DNA of 64,000 nucleotides, taken from NCBI RefSeq assembly GCF_022179125.1, contig NZ_BPQG01000010.1, positions 1 to 64,000 of the forward strand, in the 5' to 3' direction. This DNA is from Methylobacterium cerastii. Lineage in GTDB: Bacteria; Pseudomonadota; Alphaproteobacteria; Rhizobiales; Beijerinckiaceae. Position numbers and translations under genes: made by a program. Shown piece after piece: positions 24,832 through 33,982 of this stretch (the first letter of the stretch is position 1; each line of letters begins with the position of its first letter). The notes below the pieces were generated by a model. It worked only from the letters and a program-made list of their open reading frames with translations. It searched no databases and had not been told where the DNA came from.

Positions 24832-25629
24832 TCAAAGCCGGTGGGCCGTCCGGTCGTCGCCCTGGTGCTCGGGCTCGGCCTTGAGGCCGGCCTTCTGAGC
24901 CGCCGTCTGGATGTTGTCGGGGTCGAGGGCGGTCTCAACGAACTCCCGGCCGCGGTTGGTGAACTCGCGTGCGTAGCGCAGGCCCTGGTCGCGGACCTCG
25001 TCGGCGTAGGGTCCGATGTTGCGGTCTTCCTGGCGGGTCCGAGGCAGCAGCGCGCCGAGCAGCAGGCCAGCGGCGACGCCGACAACGCCAACCAGCAGCG
25101 GGTTCTCGGTGACGAACTGCTCCACCGCCGTGCGGCTGCGATCGAGCTTGTCGCTGCCCTGCACCACCACGTCGTCGATCCGGCGCATGTGGTCGCGGTG
25201 GACGCCCGAGACCCAATTGCGGGCTTCGTCCGCAGCACCGCCGAGGCGATCGCGCACGTCGTCCGCGAGATCCGAAGCGCGATCCCGCGTCCGGTCGGCG
25301 AAGTCCGCCGCGCGGTCGGCGGCAACGCTTGCCGCAGCGCGGGCCTTGTCGGCCACGTCGCCGACCTTGCCGGCGACATCCGGGCCAGGGCCGGCTTGGT
25401 GATCGTGCGGAGAGGCGTAGTGACGGCCGATCGGGTCGCGCAGCCCCGCGGGGTCGGGCCGCAGGGTATGGTCGGCCGCCTTCGCATGCGGATCGAGGGG
25501 GACCGGATCCAGGCCGGCGGCATGCAAACCGGCCTCGACTTTCGCGGCGGCGCGCCGCGCGATGTCGTCGGGAAGATGGTTGTCGGTGGCGGCCGACTTG
25601 CTCGTGTCGCCCAGGCTCGTGTTGCTCAT
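24832..25629 (-). CDS. Membrane-anchored DUF883/ElaB-like stress protein
   Basis: This encodes 265 residues. The middle is an Ala/Asp/Arg-rich amphipathic coil with repeating heptad-like phrases (AADFADRTRDRASDLADDVRD). It is followed by a single membrane helix with ENPLLVGVVGVAAGLLLGALL at about 180-200, a layout typical of ElaB/DUF883 inner-membrane proteins, some of which bind ribosomes or respond to stress. A 60-residue charged tail follows the helix, longer than usual. It sits beside three more small envelope genes. Confidence 0.75.
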   Translation of the reverse strand: MSNTSLGDTSKSAATDNHLPDDIARRAAAKVEAGLHAAGLDPVPLDPHAKAADHTLRPDPAGLRDPIGRHYASPHDHQAGPGPDVAGKVGDVADKARAAASVAADRAADFADRTRDRASDLADDVRDRLGGAADEARNWVSGVHRDHMRRIDDVVVQGSDKLDRSRTAVEQFVTENPLLVGVVGVAAGLLLGALLPRTRQEDRNIGPYADEVRDQGLRYAREFTNRGREFVETALDPDNIQTAAQKAGLKAEPEHQGDDRTAHRL

Positions 25630-25732
25630 GGCGTGATCCTTCAGAACTCTTACGCGGCTGGCAAAACCCGCTAGGGGCCAATCCGAGGGGTCGGTCGGGG
25701 CGTCGGCCCGCGCTGTGCGAAGCGGCGTCCCG

Positions 25733-26113
25733 TCAGGCGCGGGTCTCGTCCAACAGCGGCGGCTTCGGCTGGCGGGTGGGCAGGTCGGGATCGTAGGCGC
25801 GGGCGGCGCCGTCGTTCAGGACCGGCACGCGCTCGGCGGAGGCGTGCGTCCGTCGGCGGTTGGCGTCCTGGGACATCCGATGCATCAACCAGCCGACGCC
25901 GGCCGCGATCAGCAGGACCGGCACGGGGTTCCGGCGGACAGCCTCGAGCGCTCCGTCGTAGGCACCGCTGACGGCGGGGGCGCGGCGGGCGTTGCCGAGC
26001 ATCTCGTCGACCAGGCTCGAAACCGAGAGGCGGCCCTGAATGCGTTCGATGGTCTCATCGAGGCGCGCGCGGCTCGCCTCGATGTCCCGCTCCATCTCAT
26101 TCATCGAACTCAT
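25733..26113 (-). CDS. DUF3618 membrane protein
   Basis: This encodes 126 residues. The N-terminal DUF3618 signature is clear (MERDIEASRARLDETIERI, then GRLSVSSLVDEML), followed by one membrane helix with PVPVLLIAAGVGWLM at about 63-77 and a charged tail. The start at 26113 overlaps the upstream gene's stop (ATGA). In alphaproteobacteria DUF3618 genes travel with YqjE/DUF1469 genes, as here. Function unknown; envelope stress is inferred. Confidence 0.85.
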   Translation of the reverse strand: MSSMNEMERDIEASRARLDETIERIQGRLSVSSLVDEMLGNARRAPAVSGAYDGALEAVRRNPVPVLLIAAGVGWLMHRMSQDANRRRTHASAERVPVLNDGAARAYDPDLPTRQPKPPLLDETRA

Positions 26114-26541
26114 CCGGACACTCTCTCGGAAAGGGCGCGGGCGTCCTGGCGGACCTGCCGGCCTGTGCGGGTGGGGGTGAGCGTGGAGAACGACAAGGCG
26201 CTGCGTCCCCAGAGCGCCATCCCGATCGCGAGCACCAGGAGGACGCCGCCGACGATCAGGGCCGACAGCCACTCGGAGCCGACGATGGTGGCGAGCCACT
26301 TCACGAAGGCGCCGATCAGCACCAGCAGGGCGACGACGGAGAACACCGCAGAGGCCATGAGGCAGACGATGCCGACGATGAGCGAGCGGACGTTCTTCGC
26401 CATCTCGGCGCGGAACAGGGCGATTTCCTTGCGGGCGAGATCGTTGGTCTCGCGCAGGGCATCGCCGATGAGGCTCTGGATGCTGCCGGCGGATGAGCCG
26501 GAGGAGGAGCCCGGAGGGGGGGTGTGCGATCCGTTCGACAT
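26110..26541 (-). CDS. YqjE/DUF1469 (phage-holin-like) membrane protein
   Basis: This encodes 143 residues. After a Ser/Gly-rich N-terminus comes LIGDALRETNDLARKEIALFRAEM-type helix sequence, then two hydrophobic segments at about 52-80 and 90-112, typical of the Actino_X/DUF1469 'phage holin family'. It is not itself evidence of a phage. It lies between the 159-residue gene and the DUF3618 gene in one transcript. Confidence 0.87.
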   Translation of the reverse strand: MSNGSHTPPPGSSSGSSAGSIQSLIGDALRETNDLARKEIALFRAEMAKNVRSLIVGIVCLMASAVFSVVALLVLIGAFVKWLATIVGSEWLSALIVGGVLLVLAIGMALWGRSALSFSTLTPTRTGRQVRQDARALSERVSG

Positions 26542-26552
26542 GGCCGTGCCGA

Positions 26553-27032
26553 TCAAGCGCGGAAGCTGTCGCGCGCGTCGCCTTCCGGCGGCAGGCTCGA
26601 CGACTTGATGAAGCGGGCGGCGATGAAGCCGGCCACGAAGGTCCCGACCGCAACCGCCACCGGCGCGCGGCGGGCGAAGGCTTCGGCCTCTCCGTAGAAG
26701 TCGGCGAAGCTGCGCGACTCGATCGAGCCGCCGAGCTGGCTCAAGCCGTCGGCCGCGCTGTCGAAGAACGCCTTGATGTTCGGGCGATCCTCGAAGTCCT
26801 TGCTCGAATCTCGAAGGGTCTTGGCGAGGTCGTGGACCGATTGGGCCGCGTCGTTCTTGCGACCCTCGACGAAGGTCTGGGCCTGGAGCCGAGCGGCATC
26901 CATCAGGCCGCGGCCGCGTTCGGCCGCGACGTCGGCGATCCCCTCGACATCGCCCTTCAGGCCGCGCCATTCGGCCTGCTCGCTCGCGGCGGCATGGGCC
27001 GGATCGGGGTGGGGGATCTCGGACGCAGCCAT
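26553..27032 (-). CDS. Membrane-anchored stress-type protein, 159 aa
   Basis: The ATG at 27032 has AAGGAG 9 bases upstream, preferred over an ATG at 27053. The protein is mostly a helical, charged rod with one C-terminal membrane segment (PVAVAVGTFVAGFIAARFI). It resembles proteins annotated as nutrient-deprivation-induced in rhizobia, from memory. It heads the three-gene operon behind an EcfG-like promoter. Confidence 0.7.
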   Translation of the reverse strand: MAASEIPHPDPAHAAASEQAEWRGLKGDVEGIADVAAERGRGLMDAARLQAQTFVEGRKNDAAQSVHDLAKTLRDSSKDFEDRPNIKAFFDSAADGLSQLGGSIESRSFADFYGEAEAFARRAPVAVAVGTFVAGFIAARFIKSSSLPPEGDARDSFRA

Positions 27033-27082
27033 GAGCGGGACTCCTTCGTACACGGGTCTTGGAGGGCGATGTTCGCCTGAGT

Positions 27083-27107
27083 AACATCGCCCGCGTCCGC
27101 GGGTTCC
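27083..27107 (-). promoter_or_regulatory. EcfG-like promoter of the envelope stress operon
   Basis: Minus strand: GGAAC (27107-27103), 17 bases, GTT (27085-27083), that is GGAAC-N16-TGTT, one mismatch from the consensus. It lies about 50 bases before the ATG at 27032. The remainder of the 349-base gap 27033-27381 holds no gene; a TTGACC at about 27250 could belong to a promoter for otsA but lacks a clear -10. Confidence 0.5.
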
Positions 27108-27381
27108 GGGGACGGCCGCGCGAACGGCGGGTCAGGCGCCGTTCAGGCGTGTTCGGCCAAGGTTCGCGACTGTTGCCGACGCCCCGCGCGGCTGGGACGG
27201 GCGCCGGGACAGGCCTCGGATTTCGTCTTGAGGGCTGCAAACGATCGCTTGACCCGCAGCGGTCATTCGCGCTTGGCTAACCCTACGGATCGCCGGGAAC
27301 TCTCGCGCGTTCACGGATGGCAAGAAACGTTGACGTTGCGCGTTCCACGCCGGCGCGCTTGAGGATCCGGAGCCCACCTGA

Positions 27382-28803
27382 GTGGCACGCCTTGTGATCG
27401 TATCGAACCGCGTTGCGGTTCCGGAAGAATGCGGCAAGGCGGTCGCCGCCGGCGGCCTCGCCGTCGCCGTGAAGGAGGCCTTCACCGCCTACGAGGGATT
27501 ATGGTTCGGGTGGAGCGGCAACATCAGCGAGGAGCCCTCAGAGGAGCCGACGCTGATCGACCGCGACCGCGTCCAGTACGCGGTGGTCGACCTCTCGCCG
27601 CAGGACCACGAAGAATACTACGCCGGCTTCGCCAACCGGGCCTTGTGGCCGATCATGCACTACCGGCTCGGGCTCGGTATCTTCTCGCGCTCGGATTATG
27701 CCGGGTATTGCCGCGTCAACCGCATCTTCGCGCGGGCGCTGGCCAAGCTCGTCCAGCCCGACGACATCATCTGGGTGCACGACTACCACCTGCTGCCGAT
27801 GGCGGCCGAGTTGCGCGGCCTCGGGCTCTCGAACCCGATCGGCTACTTCCACCACATCCCGTGGCCGGCCGCCGACGTGTTCAACACGCTGCCGGCCAGC
27901 AACGACCTGCTCCGCGCCATCGCCGACTACGACCTGATCGGCCTGCAGACCGACCCGGACGTGCAGAACCTGTCGCGCAACCTGATCGACACGCTCCGCG
28001 CGATCCCCCTCGGCGGCGGCTCGCTGATGGTCGACGGCCGGCGCACCCGGATCCGCAGCTTCCCGATCGGCATCGACGTCGCCGGCTTCAAGGACGCGGC
28101 GGAGAAGGCCGGCTCGAACAAGGTGGTCCGCGAGACGATGGCCGGCCTGCGCACGCGCAAGCTGCTGATCGGCGTCGATCGGCTCGACTATTCCAAGGGC
28201 GTGCCCGAGCGGATGGAGGCGGTGGAGCGCTTCTTCGCCTCCAACCCCGACCAGCGCGGCAACGTCACCTACATCCAGATCACGCCGAAATCGCGCAGCG
28301 AGGTGCCCGAGTACGAGCAGCTCTCGCGCGCCGTCAACGAGACGGTCGGCGAGATCAACGGCGCGCTCGGAGACCCGGCCTGGACGCCGATCCAGTACGT
28401 GACCAAGGCCTATCCTCGGCCGGTGCTCGCGGGCCTCTACCGCGCCGCCCGCGTCGGCCTCGTCACGCCGATGCGCGACGGCATGAACCTCGTCGCCAAG
28501 GAATATGTCGTCGCCCAAAGCGAGGACGATCCGGGCGTGCTGGTCCTGTCCAAGTTCGCTGGCGCGGCGCGACAATTACCCGAGGCGCTGATGGTGAACC
28601 CCTACGACCGCTTCGAGGTCGCCGAAGCGATCCGGACGGCTCTCTACATGCCGCGTAGCGAGCGGCTGGAGCGCTGGAAGCCGATGGTCGAGCGCATGAC
28701 CCGCGAGGACGTCGACTGGTGGGCGCGAAACTTCCTCTCGGAACTCGAGAACTTCCGCACCGTCGAGCGCGAGCCGCCGACGACGGCCGCGGCGGCGGAG
28801 TAG
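27382..28803 (+). CDS. otsA: Trehalose-6-phosphate synthase
   Basis: This encodes 473 residues from a GTG. Family motifs include LVIVSNRV at the start, [10 protein letters not shown] for donor and acceptor binding, [26 protein letters not shown] and [15 protein letters not shown]. The enzyme joins UDP-glucose (or ADP-glucose) to glucose-6-phosphate, giving the precursor of trehalose, an osmoprotectant and general-stress product. No otsB phosphatase is adjacent. glgX follows, linking trehalose and glycogen metabolism. Confidence 0.96.
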   Translation: MARLVIVSNRVAVPEECGKAVAAGGLAVAVKEAFTAYEGLWFGWSGNISEEPSEEPTLIDRDRVQYAVVDLSPQDHEEYYAGFANRALWPIMHYRLGLGIFSRSDYAGYCRVNRIFARALAKLVQPDDIIWVHDYHLLPMAAELRGLGLSNPIGYFHHIPWPAADVFNTLPASNDLLRAIADYDLIGLQTDPDVQNLSRNLIDTLRAIPLGGGSLMVDGRRTRIRSFPIGIDVAGFKDAAEKAGSNKVVRETMAGLRTRKLLIGVDRLDYSKGVPERMEAVERFFASNPDQRGNVTYIQITPKSRSEVPEYEQLSRAVNETVGEINGALGDPAWTPIQYVTKAYPRPVLAGLYRAARVGLVTPMRDGMNLVAKEYVVAQSEDDPGVLVLSKFAGAARQLPEALMVNPYDRFEVAEAIRTALYMPRSERLERWKPMVERMTREDVDWWARNFLSELENFRTVEREPPTTAAAAE

Positions 28804-28921
28804 GCTTGAGGCGAGTAGCTTTGGGTCACGATCGGGCGCGCCGCACAGCCCATTCGCCCCGGCGACTTGATCCGGGAACACGGATGCGTCCACACCGGCT
28901 CCGGGCCGGGGGGACCATCGC

Positions 28922-31057
28922 GTGTCGGATTTTTGTATGATCGCCATCGACGACGGCGTGCCGACGCCGTTGGGCGCCCACTTCGACGGACGCGGCGTCA
29001 ACTTCGCCCTGTTTTCCGAGCACGCGACCGCGGTCGACCTCTGCCTGTTCGAGCCGGGCGAGCGCCACGAGAGCCGGACGATCCGGCTTCCCTGCCGCAG
29101 CGACGACGTCTGGCATGGCTACCTGCGCGGCGTCCTACCGGGCCAGCTCTACGGCTACCGCGTTCATGGGCCATGGGAGCCCGCGCGCGGGCACCGCTTC
29201 AACCCGTCGAAGCTTGTCCTCGACCCTTATGCCCGCGAGATCCGCGGGCGCATCCGCTGGCACGATGCCCTCTACGGCCACCGCCGCGGCTTGCAGCGCG
29301 AGGACCAGATCGACCGGCGCGACAGCGCGGTCTACATGCCGAAATCGGTCGTCACCGCGCCCGAGGTTCCCAACCTCGCGCTGCAGCCGATCCGCAGGCC
29401 GCTGTCCGAGACGGTGATCTACGAGGCGCACGTCAAGGCGCTGACGATGACCCATCCGGCGGTGCCGGAAGCCGAGCGCGGCACCTACGCGGCGCTGGCG
29501 CATCCGGCCATCGTCGAGCACCTGTGGAAGCTCGGCGTCACCGCCCTCGAGCTGCTGCCGATCCAGGCCTTCGCCGACGACCGCTTCCTCGTCGAGAAGG
29601 GGCTGTTGAACTTCTGGGGCTACTCGCCGCTCGGCTACTTCGCGCCCGATCCGCGCTACCTCGGCGACGGCGGGCTCGGCGGCCTCAAGGCGGCGATCCG
29701 CGAGCTGAACGCAGCCGGCATCGAGACGATCCTCGACGTGGTCTACAACCACACCGCGGAGGCCGGCCATACCGGCCCGACCCTGTCGTTCCGCGGCATC
29801 GACAACGCGAGCTACTACAAGCTCGATCCGGCGAACCCCCGCCGCGACGTCGACTGCACCGGTTGCGGCAACACCCTCGACATCGCCCACCCGCGGGTGA
29901 TGCAGATGGTGCTGGATTCGCTCCGGCACTGGGCCACGGCCTACGGCATCGCCGGCTTCCGCTTCGACCTCGCCACCAGCCTCGGCCGCTCGCCCTCCGC
30001 GTTCTCGGCGCAGGCCGCGTTCTTCCAGGCGGTGGCGCAGGACCCGGTGCTCGCCCAGGTCAAGATGATCGCCGAGCCCTGGGACCTCGGCGAGGACGGA
30101 TACCGGCTCGGCGGCTATCCGCGCGGCTGGAGCGAGTGGAACGACCAGTTCCGCGACGCCGCCCGCGGCTTCTGGCGGGGCGACGCCGGCCAGCTCGCCA
30201 AGCTGACGCAGGGGCTGACCGGATCGCGCGAGGTGTTCGCGCCCTCTCGCCGCTCGCCGCTCGCCAGCATCAACTTCGCTGCGACCCATGACGGCTACAC
30301 GCTGGCCGACGTGGTCGCCTACGAGGAGAAGCACAACGCGGCGAACGGCGAGGACAACCGCGACGGGCACGGCCACAACGTGTCGCGCAACTACGGCGTC
30401 GAAGGGCCGACCGACGATCCCGCGATCCGTGCCGTCCGCGCCCGGCAGGTGCGCAACCTGCTCGCCACCGTGATGCTGGCCCAGGGCGTGCCGATGCTGC
30501 TGATGGGCGACGAGCGCTCGCGGACGCAAGCCGGCAACAACAACGCCTACTGCCAGGACAATGCGACGAGCTGGATGGACTGGTCGACCGATCCCGACCC
30601 GGACCTCGGCACGTTCGTTTCCAACCTGACGCGCCTACGCAGAGAGCGGCCGGCCCTGCGCCGACGCGCGTTCTTCGACGGCGCGCCGGTCGCGCCCGGG
30701 GGGAGCCTGCGCGACGTGCACTGGCTCTCGCCCTGCGGTGCGGAGATGGACTCCGAGGCCTGGGCCGACGAGAGCCGGCGCGCCTTCGGGATGCAGATCG
30801 GCAACGACCTCGACCGCGGCCGTATCCTGATCCTGATCAACGCCGACCAAGGCCCTTGCGACTTCCGCCTCGCAGCGGTGGTCGGCGGCCCGTGGCACCC
30901 GGTCTTCGACAGCACCGCCGCGACAGGCGCCGTCCCGCCGGACGCCCCCGGCTACGCATCAAGCGCCGTCGTCCCGCTCCGAGGCCGCGCGATCCTGGTG
31001 CTCGCCGAGGGCGAGGCGGAACCCGCGCAGCCGTCAGGCCGGTTCGTCGCCGCCTGA
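28922..31057 (+). CDS. glgX: Glycogen debranching enzyme GlgX
   Basis: This encodes 711 residues from a GTG (an ATG five codons later is the alternative). An N-terminal CBM48-like domain (GAHFDGRGVNFALFSEHA) precedes the GH13 barrel: VVYNHTAE, the nucleophile Asp in FRFDLATSLG, the acid in IAEPWDLG, and THDGYTLADV. GlgX removes short branches from glycogen or limit dextrins. One local difference is GDERSRTQAGNNNAY, where most GlgX proteins have ELGRTQ. It lies 118 bases after otsA. Confidence 0.95.
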   Translation: MSDFCMIAIDDGVPTPLGAHFDGRGVNFALFSEHATAVDLCLFEPGERHESRTIRLPCRSDDVWHGYLRGVLPGQLYGYRVHGPWEPARGHRFNPSKLVLDPYAREIRGRIRWHDALYGHRRGLQREDQIDRRDSAVYMPKSVVTAPEVPNLALQPIRRPLSETVIYEAHVKALTMTHPAVPEAERGTYAALAHPAIVEHLWKLGVTALELLPIQAFADDRFLVEKGLLNFWGYSPLGYFAPDPRYLGDGGLGGLKAAIRELNAAGIETILDVVYNHTAEAGHTGPTLSFRGIDNASYYKLDPANPRRDVDCTGCGNTLDIAHPRVMQMVLDSLRHWATAYGIAGFRFDLATSLGRSPSAFSAQAAFFQAVAQDPVLAQVKMIAEPWDLGEDGYRLGGYPRGWSEWNDQFRDAARGFWRGDAGQLAKLTQGLTGSREVFAPSRRSPLASINFAATHDGYTLADVVAYEEKHNAANGEDNRDGHGHNVSRNYGVEGPTDDPAIRAVRARQVRNLLATVMLAQGVPMLLMGDERSRTQAGNNNAYCQDNATSWMDWSTDPDPDLGTFVSNLTRLRRERPALRRRAFFDGAPVAPGGSLRDVHWLSPCGAEMDSEAWADESRRAFGMQIGNDLDRGRILILINADQGPCDFRLAAVVGGPWHPVFDSTAATGAVPPDAPGYASSAVVPLRGRAILVLAEGEAEPAQPSGRFVAA

Positions 31058-31088
31058 GGCCGTCCGCCAATTCCGTCTCGCAGCCGCT

Positions 31089-31712
31089 TCAGTGATCGTG
31101 GCCGCAATCCGGGCCGTGCACGTGAGGAGCGTGATCGTGCGCGGCATGATCGTGGGCATGCTGATCGTGGCCGTGGTCGGCATGCCCGTGGTCGTGCCCG
31201 TGAGCTGCGGGTCCATGATCGTCATGCGCGTGTGCCGCAAGATCGTGGTGGTCGTGCGAATGGTCGTGGCCGCAGGTGCTGTGATCGTGGGCCATACGCT
31301 CGGGGCGGAAGGCGCGATCGACCGGGGTCGCCGTGCAGCCCTGGCCGCGGACGAGCTCTGCCGTGGCGGGCGTCGCCGGGACGTGGAGGATTTCGGCGCC
31401 GATCTCGGCCGCGACGTGGTTGCCGCCGAGCTGCCAGGCGAGGCGCATCAGGCGGGCTGGATTCTCGGCGCGAACCTCGAGCAGCGCCTCCGGGGCGGCC
31501 TTCACCGCGACGAGGCGACCGTCGTCGAGGCGCAGGGCGTCTCCGTCCTCGAGGGCGGCGGCCTTCGCCAGCGCCAGGTCGATATGCAGGCCGCCGGCGC
31601 TGTGTAGGTGCCCGCGCTGCGCCTGACGCCCGGCATGGTCGAGGCTGATCGTGTCGACGACCGCATCGGGGCGGACCGCGGCCCGGCGGACGATCGTGGT
31701 GGCTCTCGGCAT
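31089..31712 (-). CDS. ureE: Urease accessory protein UreE with very long His-rich tail
   Basis: This encodes 207 residues starting MPRATTIVRRAAV. Residues 1-140 match UreE: DDGRLVAVKAAPEALLEV, then LAWQLGGNHVAAEIG, and a late CTATPVDRAFRPE. From about 142 the protein is a metal-binding tail with about 25 His among 66 residues, mixed with Asp. UreE delivers nickel to urease. No urease or other ure gene is in the window, so it is an orphan copy; a wider nickel or zinc storage role is possible. The 313-base gap between this gene and the next shows no gene. Confidence 0.9.
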   Translation of the reverse strand: MPRATTIVRRAAVRPDAVVDTISLDHAGRQAQRGHLHSAGGLHIDLALAKAAALEDGDALRLDDGRLVAVKAAPEALLEVRAENPARLMRLAWQLGGNHVAAEIGAEILHVPATPATAELVRGQGCTATPVDRAFRPERMAHDHSTCGHDHSHDHHDLAAHAHDDHGPAAHGHDHGHADHGHDQHAHDHAAHDHAPHVHGPDCGHDH

Positions 31713-32025
31713 GGCACCCTCTCTCAGGCGATGGTCGCGACGGACGGGGTCGCCGATTTCGGAAACCCGCTTCCGCAGGCTCTTAACCCGCGCCGTGCGC
31801 CGTGCCGAGGGCATTTCGCGGCGTCGACGGCCCGAGCCGGAGCAGATCGGAGCCTTGAACCGGGGCGCCGCACCCTGGAGACAAGCCCGGCTTTTCGGCT
31901 ACTGCCCCATCCCGGCGGAACCTTGGCCGTGTCATGTGCATTTCATGGTGGATAAGGCTAAGCTCGGACCGCACCATCACCACGGCGAAACGCCGGACCG
32001 GATGCACAAGGGAGTCTCGGAACTC

Positions 32026-32295
32026 ATGAAGAAGCTCATCGCCGCCGCCCTCGCCGGCACCCTCGCCCTCTCGGTCGGCGCCTGCAACACGCCGCAGGAT
32101 CGCGCCCTCGGCGGTGCCGGCCTGGGCGCCCTGGCAGGCGCCGCAATCGGCGGAGCCGCCACCGGGCGCGCCGGCGGTGCGCTGGCCGGTGCCGCGATCG
32201 GTGGTGCGGGTGGCGCCATCGTCGGCGCCTCGACGGCGCCGCGCTGCCCCTACGGCACCTACCGCGACGCCTATGGCGACGTGTACTGCCGCTGA
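32026..32295 (+). CDS. Glycine-zipper lipoprotein
   Basis: This encodes 89 residues starting MKKLIAAALAGTLALSVGAC, with a lipobox VGAC that makes Cys20 the lipidated residue. It then has two rounds of a Gly/Ala zipper (GLGALAGAAIGGAATG, and GGALAGAAIGGAGG), then PRCPYGTYRDAYGDVYCR. It is likely an outer-membrane-associated lipoprotein of the 17-kDa antigen or YMGG type. Upstream in-frame ATGs at 32002 and 31945 are less likely because the signal begins at MKK. Confidence 0.8.
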   Translation: MKKLIAAALAGTLALSVGACNTPQDRALGGAGLGALAGAAIGGAATGRAGGALAGAAIGGAGGAIVGASTAPRCPYGTYRDAYGDVYCR

Positions 32296-32331
32296 GGCTT
32301 CGCCGCCCCGGCACGGAAGCAGGATGGAGGA

Positions 32332-32360
32332 GGGCCGGAGCCGAACGCTCCGGCCCTTCC
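32332..32360 (+). terminator. Hairpin terminator after the lipoprotein gene
   Basis: GGGCCGGAGC (32332-32341) and GCTCCGGCCC (32347-32356) form a perfect 10-bp stem with a CGAAC loop, followed by TTCC. The T-tract is short, so strength is uncertain. Confidence 0.7.
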
Positions 32361-32486
32361 GCGTTTCGGACGGAGCCTGTATCCCCGGCGGCCTGTCGTC
32401 GGCGGAACGCTTCGAGGTCCGCCGGCATCGTTAAAAGGCCAGCCGGTGACCGTGCCGCATCTCCAAGACAACCCCGCCCGGTCCCG

Positions 32487-33230
32487 ATGAATTCGGGGAT
32501 CTGGGGCAAGCTCGGCGGCGCCGGGATCGGCCTCGCGATCGGCGGCCCCCTCGGGGCGCTCGCGGGCGGGCTCGCCGGGCACTACCTCGTCGATCGCGAG
32601 GGCGCGCTGTTCGGCCCGATGCCGCGGGACGTGGTCTTCACCACCGGCCTCGTGGCGCTCGCCGCCAAGATGGCGAAGTCCGACGGCGTGGTCACGCCCT
32701 CCGAGGTCGAGGCCTTCGGCAAGGTGGTGCAGGTCGGCGAGGCGGAGCGCGCCCGCGTCACCCGCCTGTTTGACCTCGCGAAGCGCACGACCAACGGCTA
32801 CGAGGCCTATGCCCGCCAGCTCGCGAACGCCTTCCACGACGAGCCGTCCCTGCTGGAGGACGTCCTCGACGGCCTGTTCCACATCGCCACCGCCGACGGG
32901 GCGATCCATCAGGCCGAGGAAGCCTATCTCCGCGCCGTCGCCGAGATCTTCGGGTTCGACGACATCGCGTTCCGCCGCATTGCCGCCCGGCACGTGCGGC
33001 TGGCCGACGACCCCTACCTCGTCCTCGGGCTGGAGCACGGCGCCGACCCGGCCGCGGTGAAGGTCCGCCACCGGCAGCTCGTGGCCGAGAACCATCCCGA
33101 TCGCGCGATCGCCCGCGGCCTGCCGCCCGAGGCGGTGGTGATCGCCACCAAGCGCCTCGCCGCGATCAACGCCGCCCACGACCGGATCCTCGCAGAAAGC
33201 GGCGTCCGTCTGGAAGGCGGTGCGGCATGA
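32487..33230 (+). CDS. DjlA-like protein: TerB-like domain plus J domain
   Basis: This encodes 247 residues. The N-terminus has a Gly-rich membrane-associated helix (GAGIGLAIGGPLGALAGGLAG). Residues about 50-165 are a TerB/DjlA central domain (KMAKSDGVVTPSEVEAF, and FHIATADGAIHQAEEAYL). The C-terminal J domain has HPD at 203-205. J proteins stimulate DnaK. It is coupled by ATGA overlap to the amidase gene, an arrangement seen in other Hyphomicrobiales and hinting at an envelope role. Confidence 0.9.
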   Translation: MNSGIWGKLGGAGIGLAIGGPLGALAGGLAGHYLVDREGALFGPMPRDVVFTTGLVALAAKMAKSDGVVTPSEVEAFGKVVQVGEAERARVTRLFDLAKRTTNGYEAYARQLANAFHDEPSLLEDVLDGLFHIATADGAIHQAEEAYLRAVAEIFGFDDIAFRRIAARHVRLADDPYLVLGLEHGADPAAVKVRHRQLVAENHPDRAIARGLPPEAVVIATKRLAAINAAHDRILAESGVRLEGGAA

Positions 33231-33973
33231 CGCCGGACAGCCCGCTCGCCACCCGCATCCAGCCCTCGCCGAACCACGGCGAGCGCCTCGGCAAGCGGCC
33301 GGACATGCTGATCCTGCACTACACCGGCATGGACGGCGAGGCCGCCGCGCTGCAGCGGCTCGCCGACCCGATCGCCGAGGTCTCGGCCCATTACGTCGTG
33401 CTGGAAGACGGCACGATCCTGCAGATGGTGCCGGAGGGCCGCCGCGCCTGGCATGCCGGCCGGGCGTCCTGGCAGGGCGAGCGCGACGTGAACTCGCGCT
33501 CGCTCGGCATCGAGATCGTCCATCCCGGTCATGTCGGCGGCCTGCCGCCCTACCCTGAGGCGCAGGTCGCGGCGGTGACCGCGCTCGCCTGCGACATCGT
33601 CGTGCGCTGGGCGATCCCGGCGGACCGGGTGCTCGCCCATTCCGACATCGCTCCCGACCGCAAGGAGGATCCGGGCGAGAACTTTCCCTGGCGCCGGCTC
33701 GCGGCCGAGGGCGTCGGCCATCACGTGCCGGAGGTGCCTCTGCGCGACGGTCGCTTCTTCGCCGAAGGCGATGCGGGGCAGCCGATCGAGGCGCTGCAGG
33801 CGATGCTCGCGCTCTACGGCTATGACCAGCCGGTGACGGGCACGTTCGATCCGCACATGCGGGCGGTCGTCACCGCCTTCCAGCGCCATTTCCGGCAGGC
33901 GCGCGTGGACGGCATCGCCGACGCCTCCACCATCACGACGCTCCGGGACCTGATCGCGTCGCGTCCGACCTGA
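33227..33973 (+). CDS. N-acetylmuramoyl-L-alanine amidase, AmiD-like
   Basis: This encodes 248 residues. The Amidase_2 fold has zinc ligands in LILHYTGMD (His31), IEIVHPGHVGG and LAHSDIAPDRKEDPG, with a C-terminal peptidoglycan-binding domain at about 180-245 (LQAMLALYGYDQPVTG). It cleaves the amide between MurNAc and L-Ala. No signal peptide is visible, suggesting a cytoplasmic anhydromuropeptide amidase (AmpD-like recycling) or non-classical export. Confidence 0.92.
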   Translation: MTPDSPLATRIQPSPNHGERLGKRPDMLILHYTGMDGEAAALQRLADPIAEVSAHYVVLEDGTILQMVPEGRRAWHAGRASWQGERDVNSRSLGIEIVHPGHVGGLPPYPEAQVAAVTALACDIVVRWAIPADRVLAHSDIAPDRKEDPGENFPWRRLAAEGVGHHVPEVPLRDGRFFAEGDAGQPIEALQAMLALYGYDQPVTGTFDPHMRAVVTAFQRHFRQARVDGIADASTITTLRDLIASRPT

Positions 33974-33982
33974 AGGAGGCTC

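Noticed and set aside
26110-26541. A prophage remnant, because of the holin-like domain
   Set aside because: DUF1469/YqjE proteins are chromosomal envelope proteins and are found with DUF3618 and DUF883 genes as here; no phage gene is near.
31092-31607. A Val/Met-rich membrane-like open frame on the plus strand
   Set aside because: It is the antisense of the His/Asp-rich tail of ureE, where GTG and ATG codon complements give a false hydrophobic sequence.
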